Source: Manduca sexta
Taxonomy: Eukaryota; Arthropoda; Insecta; Lepidoptera; Sphingidae
Direction: 5' to 3'
Assembly: GCF_014839805.1 (NCBI RefSeq)
Contig: NC_051135.1
Coordinates: 9,365,291-9,429,290, forward strand
Length of the DNA stretch: 64,000 bases
The translations under genes were made by a program, and so were the position numbers. Position 1 is the stretch's first letter. Every line of letters starts with the position of its first letter. Of this stretch, positions 46,029 to 57,691 are shown in pieces. The notes beneath the pieces are model-generated. The model was not told the origin of the DNA. It saw only the letters and a list, made by a program, of their open reading frames with translations, and did not search any database.

Positions 46029-46346
46029 GAGTTAATTTATTAACGAGCCAATCGATCAATTATTCACTGCCACATGAATCCATAATCGATATTTAGAATC
46101 ACTAAATTAGACTTACATTGCTATTAATTACGCGTGATAAATTTGATTTATCTATCTATATTACGGAGCTAGTGTGGATTCGTCGAATATAAGAGAAACA
46201 GTAAAGTTATAGAATATTATATACCGACTACGACTGGCGTTGGTCGCTCTAAATTATCATATGTACATATAAGTACAGAATAGTACGCTCTGTCCCATGA
46301 TGTTATGTTATTTAGGTCGTTCAAATTGTGGCGCCCAACGTGGGAC
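46029..46346 (+). mobile_element. LTR retroelement remnant: possible LTR and tRNA-Lys primer-binding site
   Basis: TGGCGCCCAACGTGGGAC (46329-46346) matches 17 of 18 bases of the primer-binding site complementary to the 3' end of tRNA-Lys1,2, as in several retroelements including gypsy-like ones. The bases before it (TTCAAATT) resemble the AATT end of errantivirus-type LTRs, and AGTTAATT at 46029 could be the matching start (about 299 bases). No gag, pol or second LTR follows, so this is a broken fragment. The LTR start is a guess. Confidence 0.5.
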
Positions 46347-46837
46347 TGCAACTAACGCTGCAATAGAGGTAGCCACAGACTGGATCATCACTGCCTGATT
46401 TTGGCACACTTTTGCACTTTTATCAATCTCCTCATATCTCTAAAAATATTTCATGTATTTATTTATTTATCTTAGGATAACAAACAGCTGCACAACTTGA
46501 CAAACGGTTGTTACTGTATCAATATTAATTATATAAGTATACGTCCCAAAACCTTATAGATAATAACAAATTGCCGTGGTTTGATTTCCGCCGGTTCACG
46601 ATATTTTGCCCTGCCCTTTATTTTTAATAATGGGCAGAGCATTTCAGATATCTGACTTGCAGATTCAATTCAGTTGACCCAGCTCCTTCATCGACATTCA
46701 TCTTATACCTTCGTTGGTTTCCTATATCTGATGGTAAGTTTTATAATTCCATGCCCCTCAATGGTACGGTACTTTTTTATATAACTGAGGAGACAACCGA
46801 GCATCTTGATAGTTAGCATCAAGATTGCCCATAAACT

Positions 46838-47015
46838 GGGGCCTTATTCTCTATCCCGCACGTTATTTTAACAGTGCGTAACAAGCACGTAACACAACGC
46901 ATCATGTTTAGGACTATAGAAATTTGGCTTACAGAATACCATTCCACGCACATTTCTCGAAGATAACATGACAGCCGCGTTACGCGTTTACACTATCATA
47001 CAGAATAAGGGCCCT
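46838..47015. mobile_element. Short inverted-repeat element (MITE candidate)
   Basis: GGGGCCTTATTCTCTATCCC at the left is mirrored by ATACAGAATAAGGGCCC at the right. About 178 bases, no ORF. Confidence 0.5.
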
Positions 47016-47540
47016 GTAGATGGAATCGAAATTTGAATAAGATTGGGTGGCAAGGCATAGTAGTAAAGGGACGCCTTCTCTGACAAATATAAAGGTCTAG
47101 ACTATATTACTATTTCTTCATACACCGATAAAAGAAGAAATAGAAGGCTATTGTTAGTCGCAAAGAAATAAGTGTTACATTTAAAATTTTCCAGACACAT
47201 ATTATAATTAGGCACAAACATTAAGGTACTCTTATTATGTGCTTCATAATAAATGAAAAACAACTAAAATAATTTTACTGCTTTGTTCTACGAAATGTTA
47301 TAAATAAATTTTATATTTTAACTTGTTTACTGAAATTACTAGAATATAAGATGAAATAAAAAATAATGGACGAAAAGTGTGTTAGGAATTTTCAACTAAA
47401 ACGTTTAGAAACAACAAACGAAATTAGATCATCGAATTTTTTGTAATGGCTGTTTTCGAAGTAGCTGTCTAAATAAAAAAATATATACAGATATTTGTAG
47501 TATTTTTTGTACAACATATAGCTAAAGTGAATTACTTAGA

Positions 47541-47792
47541 TTGCTCGGTGGCGTAGTTGTAACGCGTACGCAGTTCGATATTCGCTCTGAGGTCCCGAGT
47601 TCGAATCTCGGATCGGGCAGTGATCTTAGAATTTTCTGCTTAATATCAGCCCGGAGTCTGGAATTTGTGCCTGATATAGCGATAGGCTCATACGCTATCA
47701 CTATGTGACGGAACACCTCTCATCCCTCGCACCATGGTCACACATCTGCCTACCCTTTTGGGGATGAAGGTATGCAGTGTGTGTTTTTTTAA
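47541..47792 (+). mobile_element. SINE-A copy, full length
   Basis: Head GCTCGGTGGCGTAGTTGTAA (A box), B box CCGAGTTCGAATCTCGGATC, body ATCAGCCCGGAGTCTGGAAT and the tail CTACCCTTTTGGGGATGAAG. This is the best-preserved tRNA-like head in the window. Confidence 0.92.
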
Positions 47793-48639
47793 TTATATAA
47801 AAGGTAATGATTAGGTACTACGCTGCATTCCTGTCATCCATCATGATTGACAGGAACGCAAATGTCATGATGACAGATGTGATATCATCAATAAGATTTA
47901 TCATTAAAACTTCGATCACAAACGATGACGATAAGGGCGCATTTCCACTATCAATGCAGTCATATCCTTAATATTCTTCGCCTTTCCCTAACACAAGTTC
48001 CTTGATTCTGAAACTCTTGTTTATTTTTTTCCCGAGAAGCTATACTCGGGAGTATGTTCGTCGTTTCTATTTTTCAAGTATTTTTTTCTAATAACTTTCT
48101 TCCATGAGCTTATTATGTGATCCACCTATACGAGTAATAAAATAAAATATTTAGCAATACACAATAGGTATCTTTATTAAAGCGAACTAAGAATTTACCA
48201 ACTCAATATCTCGATTCTGCAGTACACCAGATAACTTTCAAAGAATTAAACTCGGGTGAAACAATAGAAAGAATCCCACTTGGGGACGTGGGAATGTTGA
48301 AAGCAAGATCCGCAAATTCGAATCTGGGATGGCATTAAAACTTCCCACTATAGAATTGAGACTGCTTCCCAGAAGTTGTTTTAAGACCTAACTCTACGTT
48401 AATATCTGAATGTATTTGCTTCCGCTCATTGTGCGGTTTATTCCGTTTGGAAATGAAGTTTTGAACGACTAGTTTTTGTTCCGGGTGAAAATAAATTAAT
48501 TTATCGAAATTTTGAAATTTGTTTCGCCAAGAAATGCTTTTAGTGCGAATGGAAAAATTGTGTATTTCATTTCTGTGTTCATTGTTTTTATAAAAGAAGA
48601 CGCGGGAAACTTATATAAATGTATGTAATACCGGCCTCC

Positions 48640-48815
48640 TATAAACAGAATTTGCTGGTGGCATTTGTATCCGTCCAGATAGACCACCGTACACGAAGTG
48701 TAAAACCAGCCATAGTAGCCCACTAGTGTCGCGTCCGGGATCAGCCTCTGTATTTTCCATTTCGAACAGGCCGGTATTGTGTCGGCTGTCGAGGGATTAG
48801 CGTCTCTCTCAATAA
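48640..48815. repeat. Fragments of repeat C and repeat D
   Basis: GTCCAGATAGACCACCGTAC (repeat C-like) precedes TCCGGGATCAGCCTCTGTAT and AACAGGCCGGTATTGTGTCG (reversed repeat D). 47800-48640 holds only a small hairpin at 47824-47860. Confidence 0.5.
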
Positions 48816-49062
48816 TCTATATGGATGCACTTTAGTGCATTAGAGTTATCTGTTTCACAAGTTTTAAGTAAATTTTATTAGAAAGATATCGTATTAAACC
48901 TATTAGACCATTACTATTTCTTTGGGAGCATAGATGAGCATCTGACTTTTGTATTTGGTCGGGTTATACATTTATGTAACAAATAACATTTACTCAGAAG
49001 TTGCGAAACCGACGGTGAGTCTTATACGACTGAAATGACAAATGCTTAAAGAGAATACTTAC

Positions 49063-49196
49063 AGGCATATCATTGATGAAGAAGGCCAGCTCAGGCGGCG
49101 GCCGGCTGGGACCCGACGTGCAGTTGGCTCGCAAAACGTCCCCAGGAGCGTAGTAATGTTGACTCGTTTGGATTTTCGGTGAAGTCGGTGGAAGAA
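49063..49196 (-). CDS. beat: Beaten path family protein, exon with start of Ig domain 2
   Basis: The third recognised exon has two bases that finish a valine codon, then 44 codons. The peptide starts LPPTSPKIQTSQHYYAPGD, passes through GDVLRANCTSGPSRPPPEL and ends AFFINDMP. The YxxGDxLRANC(T/S)xxPSRPxxxL pattern is typical of the second Ig-like domain of Beat proteins; the cysteine in RANC is its B-strand cysteine, and NCT is a potential glycosylation site. The minus-strand acceptor is TCCACAG just before 49196, and the donor is GTAAGT at 49062-49057, leaving phase 0. It is GC-richer than its surroundings, especially in the proline-rich stretch. The intron on its upstream side is 2170 bases and the one downstream 8518 bases. 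Confidence 0.95.
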
Positions 49197-49599
49197 CTGT
49201 GGAGAAGATCTAGGGTTAGTACTTGGTATGAGAGGGTGGGTTGGATAAAGGTTGTTTCTCAATGCAAATATGGAATATATTGGAATGAAATTGCGTTAAT
49301 CAAAAATGAACTCAACAATCAGATTCTCTTAGTACCATAACCAATATTGGTGCGAGGCCTTTTCTACTTATTCTATCATAACAATCAAACAAAGCATCAT
49401 GCTCATGACACTTCCAAAAATGAAATGAAATTAATTACTTGAAAAAATGTCTCAATTTCAGATTTGCCGCAGAGTGCGGAGAATCTGTGAACCTAAAGGT
49501 GTTCTAAACGCATAAAAAGAAATTTTATTTCTGATCGGAGTTTCAACAGGTAATGATTATCTATCCGTAATGTTACCAGTATTTATGACACTATTTTTA

Positions 49600-49845
49600 T
49601 TCCTGTTAAATGACGGGACGAGCATGCCGCTCGCTTGATGAAACTATATGACCGCCTATTAACAGTACTAACGTCACACAGAACCTTGAACTACAAAGTA
49701 CTGCGTGGCACTTCATTGCACTCGTCATCCTGAGACATAAGTTGTTAAGCCTCATAATGCCCAGTAATAATGCTGGCTACAATATCCTTCAAACTGGAAC
49801 ACAAAAGTGCATACACATTGATGCTTGCCCCAACATTGATTAGAT
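49600..49845 (+). mobile_element. Repeat C copy, 3' truncated
   Basis: AAATGACGGGACGAGCATGC, ACTACAAAGTACTGCGTGGC and CATAATGCCCAGTAATAATG match the family. Confidence 0.8.
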
Positions 49846-49847
49846 TT

Positions 49848-50000
49848 CAGTGGCGAAAGGTGAAATTTTCCAAAAGGGAACCCGACACAATTTATAGGTA
49901 CTAATATCCATAAATGCTGTCTGCAAATCGTTCCAATGATAATTAGAAGACCGGCAGAGATCGGGTTATATGGACCCTTTGCCGCTTAGATTTTATAGTT
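49848..50000 (+). repeat. Repeat H copy
   Basis: CAGTGGCGAAAGGTGAAATT and AGATCGGGTTATATGGACCC match 60189-60350. Confidence 0.75.
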
Positions 50001-50039
50001 TGAGTGTAGACGTTACGTTCATTTTTTTATACGTGTATC

Positions 50040-50210
50040 GCAATGTGAGGGGCACTGCACCTGATGGTAAGTGGAGTGGGGTCCAATGGAATGTCGACTG
50101 ACGAGAGATGATCACCCCTTGACAGTCGACACAATTATCGACCTGTTGGAAACGGATATACACAGGCTGATCCCGAAACGGGACACACTTACTTGGGACA
50201 CCATGTATTA
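50040..50210 (+). repeat. Repeat D copy
   Basis: CTGCACCTGATGGTAAGTGG, GGAATGTCGACTGACGAGAG and GGCTGATCCCGAAACGGGAC match the copies at 53690 and 59857. An overlapping 124-codon frame (50071-50445) starts in it and is judged fortuitous. Confidence 0.8.
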
Positions 50211-50504
50211 CTGTGAATACAGAACAAACTGCTCATACATACATAAATGGACATACAAAATACCTACATACATATTACTTGCACTAACGTTTAGTTTGCT
50301 ATATGCATACACAAACATAATTCTCATTAACCACAAAGATGATTATGCTGGCAACTGCGAGTATACATTAGCTAGAAACTGTAGCAAATTAGCCTTTAGT
50401 TCCAAGCGCAGTTTCATAAATGTAGACAAGACCTATTGTATATAGAAAATCTTATAAATAAGTTATATTTTCATGTTATACTCAAATATTAAACTATAGT
50501 GTGT

Positions 50505-50745
50505 TTGACTACATTAACGGCGTAGCTATATTGTGCGCGCGATACGACATCGCTCTGAGATCCCACATTTAAATCCCGGGTCGGGTAAAGTGGTATTGGA
50601 TATTTTTGCTTAGTATTAGCCCGAAGTCGGGAATTCTATTCCTATCATATTATGAGGCAGACTACACAAGCAAATAGTGGGTGTCATATTTGCGCATCCG
50701 CCTATCCCTTAGAGGACAAAGGCGTAAGGTGTGTGTATTTATTTT
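50505..50745 (+). mobile_element. SINE-A copy
   Basis: AACGGCGTAGCTATATTGTG head, TTTAAATCCCGGGTCGGGTA B box, TAGCCCGAAGTCGGGAATTC and a CCTATCCCTTAGAGGACAAA tail. Confidence 0.85.
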
Positions 50746-51366
50746 ATACTAAAAAAAAAAGTTGTGTTGAAAAGTATTGAACTTGAGTAATTAAATGTTT
50801 TAATATTGAAGCTTATCAAGTTATTTATTGTTAAATTTTAAATATTTTTATAATATATTTGACTGAAGCCTTGATCGCATGAATAATATAACACTTTAAT
50901 GGATATGAATAATACACCTACATCCAACAGACGCATAACTTAATTTCAAACTTAAAATAAATCAAGAACTTTTGGACCATGATTACCAGTAGCTATAACA
51001 GCCCTTCAAAACTACGATACTCCGAAACGAAACCAATATTGGCGGATCAGATAAAACATTTGGCATGAGAATCCCTTCGGAGACCTTTGGTTTCACAAAC
51101 CCACTGATCACTGCACTCTGGGAATCGAATCATTGTGAATTTTTTTTCTTGAGAATATGACTATTGCAATGAGATTACACATACATTTGATAATAATATA
51201 TAAAAATTTCATAATAAATATAATTTGATAGTCCGAGAGTAAATTAGGGTAAACAAACAAGGTCTAAAGTAAAGTTTGATAGTAATTGCCTTTAAATTTT
51301 TCTTTACATCTTAGGAAGACTGAAGGCTTATAAAAAATTATTCTTAAAAACCTGTACATCACTTAC

Positions 51367-51502
51367 CCACAACTTCCATGGTATTGGAGACAATGGAGGT
51401 GGCAAAAGATGGCGCGTCAGCCGTCACTTCGCAGCTGAAGTTTCCAGAAAGGCCGAAACTCACTCTAGTCAGCACCACTTGGCTCTGGTTGGATCTAGCC
51501 AG
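51367..51502 (-). CDS. beat: Beaten path family protein, exon with second half of Ig domain 1
   Basis: The second recognised exon has 45 codons plus one base. It starts LARSNQSQVVLTRVSFGLSG and contains GNFSCEVTADAPSF, which holds the F-strand cysteine that pairs with the cysteine of the preceding exon; it ends SNTMEVV. NQS and NFS are potential N-glycosylation sites, fitting an extracellular protein. The minus-strand acceptor is TTCAACAG just before 51502, and the donor is GTAAGT at 51366-51361. The single leftover G joins TT of the next exon to give valine, so the reading frame runs EVV-V-LPPTSP without a gap. The intron separating it from the Ig1 start exon is 7398 bases. The CEVTADAPSF motif is one of the most conserved stretches of Beat proteins (family knowledge). 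Confidence 0.96.
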
Positions 51503-51564
51503 CTGTTGAAACAAAGTATAATAATCAACGTGGAAAAATATTTTTTTCGGTACATTTTATAACC

Positions 51565-51690
51565 ATCATCATCAGCCACATAAAGTCGACTGCTGAACAT
51601 AGGCCTTCACCAAAAATTTCCAGACGGACCTGTCGAAAGCAGCCTACATCCAACGTGTTCCTGCGACTTTTATCAAGTCGTCTATTCACA
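51565..51690 (-). mobile_element. RTE-like LINE 3' end in Beat intron
   Basis: The minus strand reads IDDLIKVAGTRWM, a stop, then AAFDRSVWKFLVKAYVQQST and a final stop, followed by GATGATGATG. It is the third copy of the family at 12074 and 32905, and is dead. Confidence 0.82.
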
Positions 51691-53689
51691 ACCAACATCT
51701 ATCATAAGTTATAGGTAATATCTATATTGAGATGATTGAATGATGAGTTAAAATTTTCATAAAACCTGCATCAAATTTTGAACGAATGTGCGGACCTGCA
51801 GCAAATGTGCATAACCAACGATTACTTAATAAATGTCAATAAGATGGTACAAACTATCAATTTGTATGAATTGAATAATGAGCGTTAGAAAACCAAAATT
51901 ATGAATCAATGTAACTTTTGACCAACAATTTTTTGGTATCGTTTTTTTTTTTGTCAGTGGTGCAGTAACGGCAGCAAATAACGCGATTTATTAAATTCAG
52001 TAATTGAAAACAAAAGGTGTTTATTATTAACAGAAACTATAGACTATACCTAGGGTAATATAATTAATGTTTAACCATAGCGACAGCTATGCAATCAGTT
52101 CACACCCAACATAAGATTCCGATAAAAAAAATCGGTCAAACCAAAACAAAATTGAGGTTAACAAATCCAGAATTTATTACAATATAATTCCCAACAATTG
52201 CATTCGAAGTAAATAAAAACGATACAAAACAGCCCATTTGGTTATTATCTCCTTGAAATAAGCTGTGATAAAGGCTTAAATTTATGAACATCTGTTTCCC
52301 GCAAGACAGCGAGAGATGGGCCCGACTGGGAAAAAGAACGGGTAGGAAGTTGTAACAGAGCTGAAAATGTTGAAGCAAATTTATTAAACAATTCTGGGAA
52401 GCGAAATGTTTTATGTTAGCAAAGTGAAGAATAATTAAATTTGTGTTATGTAAGGAAATATTGCGTTTTTTATACGTACTTTTTTAGAGGAGGCAATAAC
52501 GACATAGTTGAGTTGAAAATATTACTATCAGATAATATTGGCATGGTTATGATGACTAGCGAACAAAGAACTATCTAGACGCTATTTCCTTTACCATCAG
52601 GAACATTAATTATTTAGCTGTAAAATATTAATAAGATCTGAGGCCAAAGCGTGAGCGTGTGTTATAAATAAATGTATAAAAAAGCAATTCCTCTATAATA
52701 TGCCACCTGTAACAAACCATAAGAGTAGTTGACTGAAGAAATGTAATCAAAACATCAACTACAAAAATATTTTATTACAAAACATCTATTTTATCCTTCG
52801 CATCATTCCAGTTTTTAGTTATTAAGTATTCTCGGGATTAAGCGTTTAAAATCGGCTATCTACGATTTGCGGGTACACCAATGTACAGAGTTTAGTGGTT
52901 TGTTTGTACGTGGAATGAAATAGCGCACTGCTATGCTATCGAGGTTTCATCCAACTTAACCTAAATCGCCGTTCGCTGATACGAGGTTATTCACTCCGAG
53001 TCAATTAAACAAGGTTTATTAATGTTTTTTGTATGCTGTCGTCTATAACTTTGCCATTCATTCTTATAATATTTGAGATCTTACTCGTAAATTAAAGGCA
53101 CAAATTAGAACTTTGCAGCATTTAAGTCAAGAATCGTAACTGCAAAGTCTTCGAAACGGTAGAAATTATAACATAAATTACCGAAAAAAATCCGTAAAAT
53201 AATTTTCAACATTTTTTTTGGAAATTGAAACTCCGTACCATTTGCCTGGAATCAAAACGTCACTATCACGACTTTTAAAAAATACTCAGCATTTTCGCTA
53301 CCGAACACCATCTATTCTCTAACTCCTAGACAATGTAATTGCGAGAAACATCCATATAAAGTATGTGAGAATAGGATCCTAGATGCGGCCGAGGATAAAG
53401 TAATGGAGGGAACATTGTTTTTTACGTCCAATTCCTATTCCATGGGTCTATTTTTATCATTTTATCTATTTACTCGCCTGAGGGCGCATTTGTTCCTAAG
53501 GGTGCGGTAAAATATCTTAAAAAGGGCCTGCTTGATGTAAAAAGTGTAAGTCTGGGCGATTTTGTAGGCGGAAGATATCTGGCTATAATTTTAGCGTATT
53601 TTTTGTCGCATTGTTAAGCAGTTAAGGATCAGTCCCACTGTTAGCGATTAAATTATTAGCTTTTGCGATATTTCTTTTTGATTGTGGTG

Positions 53690-53937
53690 GGATATATTTT
53701 ATAACCGCCCATATTCCACGATGTGACACGCGACCACTTTACATGAGGAGTTAAAACCCGCACTAGCCGCTCTTTTAAGTTTTACGTTCCGGGATCAGCC
53801 TGTGTATATCTAGTTCCAACAGGCCGACATAATTGTGTCGACTGCCGAGGGGTAATCATCTCTCGTCAGTCGACATTCTACCGGACCCCACCCAAATTAC
53901 CATCAGGTAGTGGAGTCACTTACTGTGCTGTATACAA
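53690..53937 (-). repeat. Repeat D copy, reversed
   Basis: CTCGTCAGTCGACATTCTAC, AACAGGCCGACATAATTGTG and TTACCATCAGGTAGTGGAGT are the reversed family. Confidence 0.75.
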
Positions 53938-54026
53938 AAAATCTTTCTGACCAACGCAACCAACTAGTTTTATGCCCATTAACCTCATTTAAATATTTAA
54001 ATATATTTATTTTATATTAAGGATAT

Positions 54027-54041
54027 CCCCCCCCCCCCCCC
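54027..54041. repeat. Poly-C run (15 C)
   Basis: Fifteen consecutive C lie in AT-rich DNA. Reversed, it is a G run able to form unusual structures, and is also error-prone in assemblies. Confidence 0.9.
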
Positions 54042-54454
54042 ATCTGCATTTGTAAGTTAGGATTGACAGTGGACGTATTTTATGACATCGAGCGGTGAAG
54101 CTCGCCGAATCTATGGAACACCAATTAGTTTTAACCCGCAGCGAAATAAATCAAATAGGACAGGGTTGGAAGTATATTTTCCACTTCCTTCCACAGCTCC
54201 CCTTTACAGTAAAGGTCATTTTAATATTTGATAGTGTTATAAAACCATTTAAAAACTTATTTTCACTGTCAAAAGGAGCACTGAAAAATATGACGTATTT
54301 TTCATAATGTTACGGTAGATAATTAAATGAGAGTTTTTATGCATAAAGTTCGTTTTTACATGAAACCTTTTTGGCCGGTGAAATTAATTAGTGAACGCTT
54401 TAAACAAGGAATGTATGTACACTGCGCCATTATTAGGTACACCTATTATGCGTA

Positions 54455-54665
54455 ATTGGTGTAGTGAGTGCTTTGAACCAAGGGGTCCTGGGTTTGATTC
54501 TAGATTGATAAAAAAATCTTTAAGTATTATACACGCTTTTTATCCCTGAAGGGTAAGCAGATGCGCGACTAGTACACGCCTTTTATCTTGTGTATTCCGT
54601 GATAGGGAACGAGACTATCGCCATATCGGACACAAATTGCAGATTGTAGTCAATATAACTACTGT
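54455..54665. mobile_element. Chimeric SINE-A: forward head and reversed body
   Basis: Forward head with TCCTGGGTTTGATTCTAGAT is followed by the reversed body from CACGCTTTTTATCCCTGAAG to CCATATCGGACACAAATTGC. Confidence 0.6.
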
Positions 54666-54790
54666 ACATAATCAGACTTAATATCTCACGTCTTAGGATG
54701 GCGAGTACAGTGGAATACCAAACAATACTTTGTATTTCAAGGTGTTGAATGGTGTTTCTACTGTTTATGGGCGGTTATATCGGAACCATC
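54648..54790 (-). mobile_element. Repeat C partial copy
   Basis: CTTAGGATGGCGAGTACAGT and TGTTTCTACTGTTTATGGGC match reversed repeat C and follow directly on the SINE-A body. 54790-55300 shows nothing. Confidence 0.7.
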
Positions 54791-55302
54791 TTCGTACTTC
54801 AAGGGATATTTAAAAAAAAGAATTAGCGATTCATTTTTATATTATAGATTACCATTACTCTGAAATTAGGGGTTTAAAATCAACCATAAGTCTTCAGGCA
54901 TAAAGTGTTTTTTAAAGAACGGCAACCGTTTCATTCCCTACAATATAAATACAAAATTAATCTACGCAATCTGATAACGCCATATAAAAAGGGCCCTAAA
55001 CTGTATCGTGAAATAAAACGAATTCCTTCGTACCATTGCTGGAATTACGATATTTACGTTTTCCTTTTGGATTAATTAAATTCCTAGTTGTCTGTACTTC
55101 TTATTTTAACTACTTGGCTCATTGTTAAGGCGAGAGCGTTTTGTTTTGGCCTAATGTTTCAAATTATTATTACTAATTGCTTGTTTTATTGTTTTATAAA
55201 ATAGATTCTGCTTGTAGCACTTTTCGCGTTTTTGTTTCATGGGTAAAGTTCTTCCGGAACATAGAAAGTAGCATATATTTACAAATTATTTAATTTACTC
55301 GT

Positions 55303-55577
55303 GGTAGGTCTTTCAAATGTAAGAGTCTGCTTGGGTAGGTACCACTGCAATGTCTATTTCGCCAAGCAGCAGTCTGCAGTCACTGTTGTGTTTCGGTTAT
55401 AAGGACTTTGTAGCCGGTGTAGCTACTGGACATAATATTAAGACTTAACATATCATGCCTCAGGATGGCGAGCGCAGTGGAATATCAAACAATACTTTGT
55501 AATTCAAGGTGTGGGATGGTGTTTCTGCTGTTTATGGGCGGTCTTATCGTCGCGTCATTTAAAGCAATAAAAAAAAA
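55303..55577 (-). mobile_element. Repeat C copy, nearly complete
   Basis: AAGAGTCTGCTTGGGTAGGT, CGCCAAGCAGCAGTCTGCAG, CAGGATGGCGAGCGCAGTGG and TGTTTCTGCTGTTTATGGGC are all present. Confidence 0.85.
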
Positions 55578-55584
55578 TATAAAA

Positions 55585-55775
55585 CATAGTTCTCCTGCGT
55601 CTGTCTATCTGAACGCGATAAATTCAAAAACTATAGATTGAATTTTAATGAAATTCAGCACGGAGATAAACTGAGATCCTGGGAGGAAAATAGGTTACTT
55701 TTAAACTCAGGAAAATATATAGCGGCACTTTTATTCCGGAAAACGTAACACGGGTGAAGCTGCCAATAAAGGCTG
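55585..55775 (+). mobile_element. Repeat L copy
   Basis: ATTCAGCACGGAGATAAACT, GAGATCCTGGGAGGAAAATA and ACTTTTATTCCGGAAAACGT match the 41285 copy. 55780-56335 is AT-rich. Confidence 0.65.
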
Positions 55776-56334
55776 GTATTCCAATAAGAATAAAAAAAGG
55801 AACTTTTTATTAGTAAAATAATTCTCAAATGCAAAACATTAGTTCCAGAAACACGTTGATGACTAAATTAAAGTATTTTGATTATGTTCAATGCCATATA
55901 AGACAATCCACAATTCTCTTATATTTGGACCAACGTTTATTTCCTTGCCTTTTCTAACCTTATAAGGCAATATTTCTCTCTCTGTCGTACAATTTATTTT
56001 AAAGCTGGTAACATAAAACAACCGTCACCGCATTTCGTTTCCAGTAAATTGAACACTGAATACTAAATTCGGAGGCTTAAAACACTCTGTTTCTACAATC
56101 AACATGTAAAATTATTGTTCTGACTCTAAGAATGTTTCTAGTACATACCATTGAGTTGGAGATTTGAATTTTGTTTTTGTAGTTTTATTTAAAATGACGA
56201 GGTGTTAGAATCATTATCGTGTATTACTAAATGAAAATATTTAACTTTAATTAATATTTCATACGAATATAATGTATTTTGTTTTTTGCGAATTGAAGCC
56301 CAAAGTGCTGACCGGCCAAAAATACAAGTGTTCC

Positions 56335-56428
56335 TGGACGGTCGGCACAGTCATGCTGGCCTGCATAATTGCTTCTTCACGCTCCGATTGAAGAACCCCA
56401 AATTATAGAAAGGAGGGAAAAAGTTTTA
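56335..56428 (-). mobile_element. LINE C-terminal fragment
   Basis: Closely related to 31340-31460: minus-strand YNLG(F/S)FNRSVKKQLCRPA. Confidence 0.55.
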
Positions 56429-57022
56429 ATTTCATACAGATATCCAGTTCTACGTCTATCTAATTTATGAATGCGCTTTCGGGTCAAAGGACGCATTAGC
56501 ATTCCATAATCAAAATATGTGTACACTTTTCCAAATCAAATTTCCTTCGTCGCTAGCATTATTTTATCTAATGCCATACATTTTTCACACAAAGCTGAAT
56601 CTCATATTTTCCGCGGCAAGAGTTTTTACATTAGCTGTAATAAATTCACGTGCTGTGAAATGGAGTTAAGTACGTTTTACACAGAATGCGATGCTGACGC
56701 TAACAAATTATAATAACTTAATATTAGAGCAGAGCTTCGTGAGCATTTTGAAAAAAAAACTGTTATTTTATTTGTCATAAAGTCAAGCTATTTGATTAAT
56801 TTTATATCTATTATTACAATTAAAATAGTTTTTTATATCTTCAATAAATACTTTTTTATACCACTGAATTATGAAACAGTTAAATCGTTTAGCACGTAAA
56901 CGACCGCCTATTAACAATCATTAATACCATTCAAATATTTAATACACAATATTATCACGAATACATTATACTTTCTTTCTTGGCTATTATCCCAAAATAT
57001 ATTTAATAAATTACTAAATTAA

Positions 57023-57350
57023 GCGGTGATAGCCTAGTTGGTAGTGGAAGGGACTGCCGAGACGAATGCCCGCAGGTTCAAATACCAAGGGCACACACCT
57101 TTGACTATTCTAAAAAATTTGGTGTGTATTCTTTGTAAATTATCGCTTGCATTAACGGTGAAGGAAATCATCGTGAGGAAACTTCCATACATGAGAAATT
57201 CTCCATAGGAATTTTCGAGGGCGTGTAAGTCTATCAATCCGCACTAGGCCAGCGTGATGGACTAAGGCCTAATCCCTCTCAGTGGTAGAGGAGGCCCGTG
57301 CCCAACAGTGGGACAGTATATAAGTTATACAGGGCTGATATTATTATACT
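57023..57350 (+). mobile_element. SINE-B copy, full length
   Basis: AGCGGTGATAGCCTAGTTGG (A box), GCCCGCAGGTTCAAATACCA, CCGCACTAGGCCAGCGTGAT and GGGCTGATATTATTATAC. Confidence 0.92.
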
Positions 57351-57691
57351 TAATTATAGCTTAATATAGTATAGCTTCACAGCTTCACTGGAGGCGACCG
57401 CAACATGCATTCATACGAAGCATTCGTATGTGACAGTCCCGCGAAGACAAATCACTTGTGTCTTGTTCAACTTTCAGTAATGTATGTGGGGGGAATATTC
57501 ATTGCATTCACACTGAGTACTAATAGCTACGTGTACAAAACTGTATGAATGTGATTTATGTAGTGAAAAAATGTTGGATAGTTTATGGAAACTGAGAATT
57601 AATAGTCGGTGAAGAACTGTTAGGTCTGTTCCGTATACGCCGGATAAGTTAACACAGGTCAACATAATTTGGTTATTGAAAATGTAGGATG

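Larger units (their letters stand above)
40545..49062 (-). other. Beat gene intron inside Ig2
   Basis: This 8518-base phase-0 intron is the most repeat-loaded one. It includes SINE-A, repeat L, LINE ORF remnants, two repeat C copies, a retroelement primer-binding site and an inverted-repeat element. 41510-42040, 44650-45200, 45500-46030 and 47020-47540 are AT-rich with no supportable feature. Confidence 0.9.
49197..51366 (-). other. Beat gene intron between Ig1 and Ig2
   Basis: This 2170-base phase-1 intron carries repeat C (about 49600-49845), repeat H (about 49848-50000), repeat D (50040-50210) and a SINE-A (50505-50745). 49197-49600 and 50745-51366 are AT-rich with nothing recognised. Confidence 0.9.

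Noticed and set aside
47541..47620. Possible tRNA gene
   Set aside because: A and B boxes are present but the sequence continues into the SINE-A body and no closed acceptor stem is evident; the same head recurs across the window.
50071..50445. 124-codon frame with a hydrophobic stretch
   Set aside because: It starts inside repeat D, and the rest is AT-rich sequence without a recognised domain or exon borders.
57023..57095. Possible tRNA gene with A box TAGCCTAGTTGG
   Set aside because: It is the head of a SINE-B found many times with the same body and ATT tail.
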